Of a stretch of DNA of 11,692 bases, positions 1 through 8,401 are shown piece by piece (positions within the stretch are counted from its first letter, which is position 1; each line of letters begins with the position of its first letter). The translations under genes were made by a program, and so were the position numbers. The stretch covers positions 1 through 11,692 of the forward strand of contig JAGCBE010000387.1 in the NCBI GenBank assembly GCA_017652345.1, written 5' to 3'. This DNA is from Methanobrevibacter sp. (GTDB lineage: Archaea; Methanobacteriota; Methanobacteria; Methanobacteriales; Methanobacteriaceae). The notes below the pieces were generated by a model. It did no database searches, was not told where the DNA came from, and saw nothing but the letters and a program-made list of their open reading frames with translations.

Positions 1-2
1 CT

Positions 3-2972
3 CAAATAGAAGCCAATTATGATGATGCAAAGTATAGTAGCTTTTTATCAAGTTTAGATAAATTAGGTAATACTTCTACACCTGCTACTTCTACATCTTC
101 TAATAACTCTTGACCTGCTGATTGATATGCAACAGCAAGTGAAAGAAATGCTGCAACAGGTGGAGCTGAATTCTGAAGAAATAATCAGACTTCTTCTGAA
201 ACTCCTACTGTGGTAAAAGAGGAAACTAAAACTGAAACAGTAACTCCTGAGATTAAGCAACAATGAGCATTGAAGCCATTATCACAAGATTACTACAATC
301 AGACTTCTCAAGATGCTCAAGACCAAATAGTTAAGAATCTGAATGACTACAAAAAGAGCAACCCTGAATATTTTACAGATTATGAGTCTTTCAAAAGGAA
401 CTTCTCATATGATGCAAGAGATGATGTTCAGAAAAATACATTAGATCAATGGTATAAGTGATACCAAGATTGATTATCACTATCATCTACTCCTACCACA
501 GATTTATATACACAATATAAGAACTGAGACTTATCAGATGCTCAACTTCAGAATTTAAGAGTTTCTGACCCTACTAAATACTCAGAATTGATGAATCAGA
601 TTAACAAATGAAACATAGTTGCAGCCTACGATGATGACAAATGAATGGACATTTCATGAAACTCTATACAAGAGATGGCTTATCAAGCAGCTCAACAAAT
701 GTTCATGCAATGGATGAGTGGAGATACAGATAACTGAGCTTCTCAATTCTTTAGAGAGTATGAGGAAAAGATGGAGTCTCCTGAAATGAAATGACTATCA
801 GACCAATGCACAGAAGTTCAAGAACAAATAGAGAATCTTCAAGATGATATTGCTACAATGACTAAAGCTGTTGAGAAAGAGTATGCAGGAACATGAGCTT
901 CAAGAGCTAAAATCAATGCTATTATAGCAGATAGAACATATGATTTACAATTACAGTTAAGAACTGCTAATTCTGAATATAACAAATATGCTACACAGTA
1001 TAATAACAGAATGCAACAATATCAGAATGAGTTTCAATTATGATTACAAGAGTATCAGATAAACCAACAAGCAAGACAACAGCAGATGCAAGAGCTTTGA
1101 TTTGCTATGGACTTAATGAGCTTTGAAACTCCACAACAACAGCAGGAAAGACAATGGGAGTTTTGGGTAAGACAACAGGAATATCAAGATGGAAATATAA
1201 ATAGTAAAGACCCTGCAGTTCAATTAAAAGCAATACAAAATAGTGTTGATAGCTTATTGCAGAACTATGCAGGTATACCAACAATTAGAAGCAGCACAGA
1301 AATAGCTCAAGATATTCAAACTGCTATAAAAAATGGAAGTAGTTTATGAGCAGAGTTGACTACATTGAATAAACAAATGCAAAGTAAACCCGAATATAAA
1401 CTAATGTATAATGCTACATATAATTGAAAGAAAACCTTAGGAACGATAAACTGACAATCGGCAGTAATAAGCTACGATGCTGCAGGTAATTATACATGAT
1501 ATGAATTGTTAAATACAGAGCCTGATAGTATCAGTAGTAACGATAGACCACAACAGATTAAAAACTTTTCAGATGTTTGGGCTGTATCAGGTAATGATTG
1601 GAATACTTATATGGCTAATTTGGAAAATGCTGTGCAACTTGGCTCTTGGTGATGACAATGTGGAGCATGAGCTAATGATATTTTAAGTTGAGCATGAGGT
1701 AGTAAGGTATTCTGAAATAGTTTAGCAGATAAGATAAAGGTATGTGATAACAAATTCGGAGCAAATGCAAGTAATGATTATAGTAGGATTAAGACATGAG
1801 ACTTTGTTGTATTAGATACTTGAGCAAAGCTTAGTGATTGAACTCCTGCAGGTCATGTTGGAGTAATAAAGAGTATAGACTTAACTAACTGAACTATCAC
1901 AGTATTTGATACAAATGGGCAAGCAGGTAAAGAATGTTGGGGAGAATCAACTTATAAGCTAAGTATTGTAAGAGGAACATATGATCCAATGAAACAAGCT
2001 AATAACTTTACAAAAGTAGATTCAGACCCTGATTTCACAAGCGAATGGCAGACAGCTTTAGCATCATGAACATTGCCTTCAAATACTGCTAACATGAGCC
2101 AATACGATATGGATACATTAGTGATGAGAATAGGAAGAACTGCTTATGGAGCAACAATATCGGATAATGAGTCAAAAAGAGTTGAGGGTGTAATTAAAAA
2201 TTGAGCAGCACAAGGAAAGAATCAAACTGAAATTCTATGGGATGTATTATGATATACTATTGATAGTGAGGATAAAGATATGGGAAACATTATAGTAGAT
2301 AAGCTACAATCTAATGGAACTAAAAATGGGCTATCAGATTATGATATGGTATGATTAGCAAGTCAGATAAATCAATGAAATTATTGAAATGCTATAATGT
2401 CTATGGAAAAGCAAATAGCAAAGAACACATGAAACACAGATATGAACGATAAGGAAGCCTTAGCTGTAATTGCTAATACCCAATGAGATGAACTTATATC
2501 TCAAATAAAAGACAATATGGATAAGCTCGGTATAGTAGAGTGAAATGTAAATAGTTGGAAGAGAAAGTTGAAGAGAGATGAGGAGGGGCAGCAAATAGCA
2601 TCAAGGTTGACATCATTAGTTACTGATTGGAGAAAAGAGATGGCATGATCTAATGTAACAGACAGGGAATTGAAGATGATAGATGAGCTATTGCCATCTA
2701 TAAAAGACAATCCATATAATGCCATCACAAAAATAGAAGAGTTTCAAGCATATATGCTAAAAAGCCTCAACTCCCAAAGGTCTGTAATGAATTTGCCTAA
2801 TTTGGATGGTAATACTCTAATGGATAAAAATGCAAGAGCTAACCTATATTTAGGTAATTATAATCCTTCTAACAATACTGTAGGCAGTTCTCAGAATTCA
2901 TGATACGATGAAAATTGAGTTAATAGATTAGCTGTGTCTAAAGTGGTAGATAAATACTCAATAAATAGATAA
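3..2972 (+). CDS. Giant virion-type protein with CHAP-like peptidoglycan peptidase domain (5' partial)
   Basis: Open from the window edge to TAA at 2970-2972 (989 residues visible) only if TGA is read as Gly; dozens of in-frame TGAs occur. The start lies outside the window. Order of parts: a low-complexity Ser/Thr/Asn/Glu-rich stretch (about residues 20-85), a Gln-rich helical and probably coiled-coil region (about 265-390), then a CHAP-like domain around residues 545-660. In that domain the likely nucleophile is Cys553 in a GGQCGAGAND context (codon 1659-1661) and the likely base is His618 in AGHVGVI (codon 1854-1856), with a GDFVVLD strand between them, the usual CHAP order. The C-terminal ~330 residues look helical and have no motif I know. 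CHAP domains cut amide bonds in peptidoglycan; in a large structural protein upstream of other virion genes this suggests a virion-associated or tail hydrolase that opens the wall during DNA entry. The role is inferred; the CHAP call is moderately firm. Confidence 0.85.
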
Positions 2973-3001
2973 ATAATCTTTACATCTTATATATATAACA
3001 A

Positions 3002-5494
3002 ATGGTTAATAATTATTTAACAGGCTTCATGGGTCAAAGTTGAGTAAACACCTACAATCCAAGATATCCATGATTGAATGAAAAAAGCTACAATCTTCTA
3101 AGGCAACAGGGACAGGATAATGAAGAAGAAATGGATAAATACTATAAGAATAATGTAAAAGGTATGCTGAACAATCAAAAGTTAGATGAAAGGGATGCAG
3201 AACTAAATCAGGTGGCTTATCAAAATGCAAATATAAACAATGGAGTGTCTAATGCTGAATGGAGGTTGACTAAGTTCTCTCAAGACTTAAAAAGGCAATA
3301 TAACCTGCAGGCTGATGCGAATGATGTTGAATTGTTTACAGATTTTGTTTCAGCCTTACCTAATGGAGCTGAGTTAGCTGATGCTTATTTGTGAAAATGA
3401 AACATGGACTTATATAGAGCTGCATGATTAGAGACAGCTCAAGATAGATTAGATATGTGAGCATCAAAAGCTACATGAGGTAGATTCTGAGTAGTAAATC
3501 AACAACTATGAAGAACAAGTGTATTACCAAATTGGAAAGAGCTTATTAACCCTGTTTGATATGCTACAGAGACATTAGATAATGGGGCTAATGTGTTGGT
3601 AGATAAAATAACTGTTACATGAAAAAAGGCAGTAAATAATCTTCAAAATAAAATAAACAATCTATCAGACAAAGACATAGAAGAATATAGAAAGATTTAC
3701 AACAAAATGGTGGCTAATAGAGATATTAGAACTCAGATAGTAGAATGAGATACTTTAGTAGAACAACTACGAGATGGGCTTACTGATTGGATTAAGGGAA
3801 CTCAAGAATATGGTTGAGATGAAGAAGAATTTAGAAAACGAGTTGTGCAACAAGAGGCTAATTTAGGGGAAAGCTTAATTGGAGCAGATGATACATTAAA
3901 TGGGGTAAACTCTCCAAATGTAGTAAAATTCTTTGCTAATCTACCTGAAAGTGCAGTTAGAACATTAACAGCTACAATAAGATGAAAGACTAACCCAATG
4001 GATACTTATAAATGATTGATTAAGTTAGTGGGAACTGAAGAATGAAGACAGGTATTGAAGGATAGGTATTGAAGTTGGGATGCTATAGCAGATTTAATAA
4101 ACTATGATCCTGTTGGAACTGCAGATGATATATTGGCTGTTGTAGATACATTTAATAGTGTTACAAAACTTGGGTGAAAGGCATTTGGTAGCAAAAATAT
4201 AGCTCAAAATGGTTTGATAGGTAACTATATGCCTGATAGATTATGATGACCAACTAATACAATATGAAGTGCAGTAGATGCTACTGTAGATGTTTGATTA
4301 AATTGAGGTAAAGTTATGTATTGAAGTAAGGAAAATCCAAAATCTGTAGATGTAAGTGGTTTGTATTGATGGATGGATAATGTCTCTAAAGACAATAAAA
4401 TATTAAATACTTTGAACACATATCTACAAGATACAAGTTCTACTTCTAAATTATGGGAGGATACTAAAAATGTAAGGGACAATCTTAAAAAGAAGGCTGT
4501 TGCCACAGCTGAAAATATAATTCAGAACGACAGCAGAATGAAGAAGGGGCAACAGGAGGAATTCAAGAAAATGACAAAAGAAGATCAATGAAAATGGCAA
4601 AATGATAGAGATATAAGAACAAATGAAGACAAAGTTGATTATTTTGAGAGGAGTAAGAAAAAAGTAGATGATGCTATGGATACTATAGAGGGAACATTCA
4701 AATCAGAAGAAGTTAATAAAATTATAAATTGAGATGAAAAGTTAGAAGGAATTGTAGATTATGCAAGAGATACAGAAGACCCACAGCTAACAAGGTTATT
4801 AGAGCTACAGCAAAAGAATAACGAGGGATGATTAACTATGGCTGAGATAAATGAAGCCAAAAGATACTATGAAAGAAAGCAGAAGATGGGATATTATAAG
4901 GATAACAACTCAAAGAAATTAGATTTAGCAACTAACAGAGATACTGCATTAAGAGAATGGCAATTTAAGACAGCAGAAAAAGCATGATTAGACAATTTAA
5001 AGCAGTTAAATAAGGAAACACAAGCTGCTAAATACATTGTAGATAATACTATCTCATGGGAAAGCTGAGTAAAATGAAATAATCCTATAACTCTGAGTGA
5101 TTGGATAGTAATGGCTTGATGAGGTCTTAGTAAGGATGGTATTTTGGGAGTGGTTGGTAAGAAGGTATTCACATCTTCTCGATTCCAAAACAAAATAGTT
5201 GATGTGTTGAATTATTTGTGATGACATGAGAAGATGGATGAGATAAATCCTAATATAGAACAAATAAAACAGCAAAATGCTATAAGAAGAGCTATGATAG
5301 AAGAGTTACAGAAGGTGCAAAATGAACAAGACTTTCAGAAATGGCTTAACGATGCAAAAGAAATCTACGATACTCCAAGACTACCATATAATTGAGATAC
5401 AGTTGAGTGAGGATATTCTACAATAGTATGAGATGCTAATGGTAATTCATGGACAAAATGAGCTACTGCTGAGATAGATAATAGAGGTTTTTAG
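3002..5494 (+). CDS. Large helical virion-type protein, zero-frame product ending at TAG in a T run
   Basis: 830 residues with TGA as Gly, from ATG 3002 (29 bases after the previous stop; no Shine-Dalgarno, only AT-rich leader) to TAG 5492-5494. Composition is hydrophilic, rich in Asn, Lys, Asp and Gln, with long helical or coiled-coil stretches, clearest around residues 470-640 (for example WEDTKNVRDNLKKKAVATAE). A segment near residues 640-690 (LATNRDTALREW, then LDNLKQLNKETQAAK) resembles helical regions I recall from minor structural proteins of tailed phages. No enzyme motif is seen in the zero frame. The C-terminus (TAEIDNRGF) looks abrupt, and the -1 frame continues directly into a 315-residue ADP-ribosyltransferase module with no start codon of its own. 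The gene therefore probably makes both an 830-aa protein and a 1145-aa fusion. Virion location is inferred from size, order and neighbours. Confidence 0.82.
5486..5494 (+). other. Candidate -1 frameshift site (GGT TTT TAG)
   Basis: The zero frame reads GGT TTT TAG. The Phe codon 5489-5491 is preceded by a T, so the P-site tRNA can move back one base onto another TTT (5488-5490) with full pairing, while a stop waits in the A site. The next codon becomes TTA at 5491 and the frame stays open to 6436. It is not a canonical X XXY YYZ heptamer. A short perfect palindrome, AGACTTAAAGTCT at 5526-5538, lies about 32 bases downstream but is weak and rather far. Alternatives are a homopolymer error in the assembly or a genuine inactivating mutation. 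Confidence 0.5.
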
Positions 5495-6438
5495 AAGCTC
5501 CGAAATGAGCAGAAACTACCCCACAAGACTTAAAGTCTAAGCAGTTGCAAATTATTCAAGATACAAACCCAATGTTAGATGAGTATCATAGATGAATTAG
5601 ATCAACGAAAGACATTAAGACATTTGAGGAAGTGTTAGATGATCCTGAGAGCTTTGTTTATTGAGACTTTTCAAGAGATGATGCATATGAGGCATATTTA
5701 AATGGTAAAGTAACAGTTTATAGTAGCAAACCCCTTGAGAACTGAGTATTTGTTTCTACCTCTCAGAATATGGCAAGAGACTATGCTTGAGGGGGAAAAA
5801 TATATAGCAAAACTGTAGATATCAATGATGTGGCTTGGTTAGATTGAGATGAGGGACAATTAGCTACTACATCTAATGTTGGGATGCCTACAAAAACTAT
5901 AAAATTTGAAGATATAATGTGAAATAAGAGTCAGAATCTGTTTGATGAAGAAGATGCAAAAAATTATGGGTTAACAGCTGCAGATATAAAAGCACTAAAA
6001 GAATATAACTGATCTAAATATTCTGAGATAAATAAATATCTAAGACAGGGCTATGGGGGAGAACAGGCAGACAATATCTCAAAAGCTTTAGCTAAGCTAC
6101 CCTCTTATGAGGGGGTAACTTATCGCTGAACCTCACTAAAAGATGAAGTTTACAATCAGAGATATGCGAATTTGAAACCTGGAGACATAATTACAGAGAA
6201 ATGATTTACAAGTTCTACAATAGATGGGGATAGATTATACTGATTCGCTTCTTATTGGGGAGAAAAAACTCCTTGACATACAAGTGTAACAATGGCTATC
6301 AATTCTAAAAATTGAAAATACAGCTTGAATAGTTATGAAAAAGAAATATTATTTGACAAATGAACTCAGTTTGAAGTAACAAAGATTGTTAAAAAACCTG
6401 ATTGAAGTCTTACAACTCTTTATCTTAATGAGATTTAA
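5491..6438 (+). CDS. ADP-ribosyltransferase module, -1 frame continuation of the upstream virion protein
   Basis: 315 codons from TTA 5491 to TAA 6436-6438; the frame is closed just upstream by TAG at 5482, and the first in-frame ATG (5572) has no ribosome binding site and would cut into the first domain, so expression by frameshifting is the best reading. Domain 1 (about residues 18-125) starts KQLQIIQDTNPMLDEYH and contains VYSS (76-79), VFVSTS (86-91) and WLDGDEGQ (116-123). I recognise this as a module that recurs in phage virion polyproteins; its R/STS/acidic layout hints at a degenerate ADP-ribosyltransferase fold. Domain 2 (about 195-315) has the full arginine-type (R-S-E) ART signature: YRGTS with Arg212, FTSST at 239-243 and the ExE pair Glu283/Glu285 in YEKEILFDKGTQFEVTKI. 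The Gly of YRG is a TGA codon. The enzyme would transfer ADP-ribose from NAD+ to a protein, typically on Arg. Target unknown; injection with the virion, as for T4 Alt, is inference. Confidence 0.82.
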
Positions 6439-6442
6439 TAAA

Positions 6443-6691
6443 ATGGATGATTTTTCTTGGAATGTATGATTGCATGAACTTCATGGTATGGGAATCGAGA
6501 TATACCCATTAAGTGATATCAAAGAAGGTGTCATATATTATGATTGAGCAGAGCCTGATGCTAAGGCGATAGACATTCTCCAAAAGATGCTAAAGTCTAT
6601 GGGTATAGAAGAAGATTTAATTCTCGAGAGGGCTACAGAAGATATAAAGCAGCAAGTTAAGGAACTTAGCAAAAGCATTATCTTAGAGTAG
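6443..6691 (+). CDS. Small acidic protein directly downstream of the ADP-ribosyltransferase
   Basis: 82 residues, ATG 6443 to TAG 6689-6691, with two TGA-Gly codons. It starts 4 bases after the stop of the ADP-ribosyltransferase frame, so the two are surely co-transcribed, and a strong terminator follows. The N-terminal half (DDFSWNVGLHELHGMGIEI) looks like mixed beta structure; residues 46-82 form an amphipathic charged helix (DILQKMLKSMGIEEDL onward). No family recognised. Position right after a toxin-like enzyme makes an immunity, chaperone or cofactor role possible, but it could equally be a small virion protein. Confidence 0.75.
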
Positions 6692-6723
6692 CGATATTGT
6701 TTCATATAAAAGTCTTGCAAAGT

Positions 6724-6770
6724 AAAAAAGGATAAGTAAACTTACATTTGTTTATTACTTATCCTTTTTT
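6724..6770 (+). terminator. Strong intrinsic terminator
   Basis: Perfect 16-bp inverted repeat: AAAAAAGGATAAGTAA at 6724-6739 and its complement at 6755-6770, with a 15-base loop; the 3' arm ends in T6. The A-rich 5' arm means it could also end transcripts from the other strand. It closes the virion-gene transcript. The next gene's ATG lies only 3 bases beyond it. Confidence 0.85.
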
Positions 6771-6772
6771 GT

Positions 6773-7060
6773 ATGATATACCCTCTCATATTATGAATGA
6801 TAGCAGCTGCTGTAATCCGAGTTATGAATATGCGAGATGATTCTTATGAAAGAGAAAAGAAAACAAAGAAAGAGAGATCAGAAAAGTCTAAGAAGACTAT
6901 CAAAATAATTAGAAGCATTCTATGATTGATGCTATTCCCATTATGGATAGTAACAATCATATTAGATAAGACATTATTTCTAAAGGATGATAATTGAATA
7001 ACTCAAGCATTAAGCGATTGGGTTATGGGAATCGATAAAAATAAGAAAAAGCCTGAGTAA
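6773..7060 (+). CDS. Small two-helix membrane protein
   Basis: 95 residues, ATG 6773 to TAA 7058-7060, with three TGA-Gly codons. Hydrophobic segments at about 3-18 (YPLILGMIAAAVIRV) and 45-64 (IRSILGLMLFPLWIVTIIL) flank a strongly charged Lys/Glu linker (about 21-44); the tail is basic (KNKKKPE). This layout suits a small inner-membrane protein, possibly a holin or a superinfection/signalling factor; no family is recognised. An alternative ATG at 6797 would shorten the first helix. The gene is bracketed by terminators, beginning 3 bases after one hairpin and ending inside another, so it needs either read-through or a promoter overlapping the upstream hairpin. Confidence 0.68.
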
Positions 7061-7078
7061 AATCAGACTTTTTTCTTT
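7043..7078. terminator. Bidirectional terminator between convergent genes
   Basis: Near-perfect inverted repeat: AAGAAAAAGCCTGA at 7043-7056 pairs with TCAGACTTTTTTCTT at 7063-7077 around a short loop, with one internal mismatch or bulge. On each strand the 3' arm is T-rich (TTTTTTCTTTCT forward; TTTTTCTTATTTTT reverse). It overlaps the 3' end of the small membrane-protein gene and lies downstream of the reverse-strand cysteine peptidase, so it can end both transcripts. Confidence 0.72.
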
Positions 7079-7156
7079 CTGTGTGGATAGTTGTTCCACT
7101 CTGTTTGGTTAGTATAGCTTATTTAATTTTCTACAACGAAACTACCTGCTATTTCT

Positions 7157-8038
7157 CTACAAATATTTCTTTAATTGCTCCTCTGCATCTTTAATTTTAC
7201 CTCTTAGCTTATCTGCTGTGTAGTGTAAAATTCATTGGAAGTTGGTATCGTTAACCATATGCCATAAAGTTCCTAAATGTTCTATCAATGTATTACATTC
7301 TGCAATAATACTATTCAGCCTTTTAACTTCCTCTAATGCATCTTCTGCAACTTTGGTATATATATAACCATTAGTTCCAAATACTGATATCTCTCTTGGG
7401 TAATGTAGAAGGGAATATATGTTGCAATCTAACTTTCAGTTGTTAGTTGTTCTTCCTTTATAGTTATCTTTAACACAAACTACCCCATCTATCTTCTTTA
7501 GGTTGATTGTTACAAGGTTTATAGCATGACCATAAGTAGAACTTCAGAATTCTGTTTCATCAACTATGGCATCCTTTAGGTAATCTAAGGTATATTTCGT
7601 GTTTCAGTTCAGATTTGTCATGATATTATAACCTTTATCGAGAATCTTATCTACCAATTCGTTATTTGTTGTATCTATCTTATAATATGCTACCTTTCAT
7701 AGCTCTGCATGATGCTCATTCCATCGATCAGCAACTAATTTAACAGCTGATTGCACCCACCATCATGAATTAGGAAATCTTCATAAGCTATAACTCCTCT
7801 CATCTATCTCCTTTATCTCACTTAGAGGGAATTCATAGTTAAATAAATCAGAAATAGCACCTATTGCAGAGAAAACTGTGCATGATTTCTTGCTCCACTC
7901 TTGTTGCTGCTGATTATACTCAAAAATGATGTTATCTTGTTGGTAAAGTTGAGGCAAGGCATCCTCAAAACCCTCACAAATGAGATAGTCAGTAGGTTGT
8001 CATCCTATTCAGAGACATCCATTCTCTAATTCTTCCAT
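7157..8038 (-). CDS. Papain-like cysteine peptidase
   Basis: 293 residues, ATG at 8036-8038 to TAG at 7157-7159. Three segments match a papain-type Cys-His-Asn triad in order: Cys53 in KKSCTVFSAIGAISDLF (nucleophile at the start of a helix), His171 in STYGHAINLVTIN, and Asn192 in VCVKDNYKG, which corresponds to the NSWG position of C1 peptidases. The ~118 residues between Cys and His and the strand-His-strand-Asn layout fit C1/C39-like folds. The C-terminal ~65 residues (from about 229) are a charged helix, probably coiled coil (ALEEVKRLNSIIAE). No signal peptide. It is the last gene of the reverse operon, 5 bases after the glycyl-radical gene. It might process virion proteins, act in lysis or cleave host proteins. 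The fold call is moderate; the role is unknown. Confidence 0.78.
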
Positions 8039-8043
8039 ATTTA

Positions 8044-8223
8044 TTACTTAGAAGGTAAAAATTTCTTGATAAAATCAGAATTGTCTACTTTATTTTCATC
8101 AAAATACTTTCTACTATAGAATTCTGACTTCTTTCATGTGTTATATGCTGATACAGGTCTTAAATAACCCATAACTCTTGTATAAACTTCACAAGGTGTT
8201 CTTTTACTTTGGTCTGTTGTCAT
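8044..8223 (-). CDS. Stand-alone glycyl-radical domain (NrdD C-terminal type)
   Basis: 59 residues, ATG at 8221-8223 to TAA at 8044-8046; one TGA-Gly codon. The core TPCEVYTRVMGYLRPVSAYN followed by TGKKSEFYSRKYF matches the C-terminal glycyl-radical loop of class III anaerobic ribonucleotide reductases (NRDD family), with Gly19 of RVMGY as the expected radical site. Full NrdD is several hundred residues; here only the radical loop exists, with one Cys and no four-Cys zinc site. Known parallels are the short NRDD-annotated proteins of bacteria and phages and the YfiD/GrcA spare part that restores oxygen-damaged pyruvate formate-lyase. It could likewise patch a host NrdD. No NrdG activase is present here. 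It overlaps the upstream 65-aa gene by 20 bases. Confidence 0.8.
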
Positions 8224-8401
8224 TCTTTTTTTGATAATAAGGGTTAAATTTACATAATACTTGGAATAAACATTCTCTACAGCTCTTCATCCATGCTATT
8301 CCTTTATCACATTTGTCTTTCTCACTTGATTCTTCAAATCTCTCCATTTTTTTGTTAAAGTTTAATAAATTCCATATTGATTCTACTCTCTCACTTCTCA
8401 T
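8204..8401 (-). CDS. Small charged Cys-containing protein, unknown function
   Basis: 65 residues, ATG at 8399-8401 to TAA at 8204-8206, no TGA codon. Not recognised. Rich in Glu, Lys and Arg, with four Cys in a C-D-K-G ... C-x2-C-x6-C arrangement (residues about 31-50: DKCDKG, then SCRECLFQVLC) that could bind a metal, though no His partner is obvious. It overlaps the 3' end of the metallophosphatase gene by 3 bases of stop plus 44 bases upstream of it, and overlaps the next gene by 20 bases. Such overlap is typical of packed phage operons but also lowers certainty. Confidence 0.55.
   Translation of the reverse strand: MRSERVESIWNLLNFNKKMERFEESSEKDKCDKGIAWMKSCRECLFQVLCKFNPYYQKKNDNRPK

Noticed and set aside
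63..263. Reverse-strand Ser/Arg/Cys-rich frame
   Set aside because: Antisense to the low-complexity Ser/Thr/Glu stretch of the first protein; composition is explained by that.
4225..5275. Reverse-strand open frames over the large virion gene
   Set aside because: Antisense shadows with Leu/Ser/Ile-rich translations and no motifs; the forward frame is continuous for 830 codons.
5486..5492. Classical X XXY YYZ slippery heptamer
   Set aside because: In the zero frame the bases are A GGT TTT, which does not fit; only P-site slippage on TTT is supported.
5572..6438. ADP-ribosyltransferase as an independent gene starting at ATG 5572
   Set aside because: No ribosome binding site, and it would remove the conserved beginning (KQLQIIQDTN) of the first domain; kept only as a less likely alternative.
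7081..7156. Small hairpin GTGGA...TCCAC (7083-7099) as a further terminator
   Set aside because: Only 5 bp with no T tract on either side; the neighbouring bidirectional hairpin suffices. Nothing else is seen in this gap.
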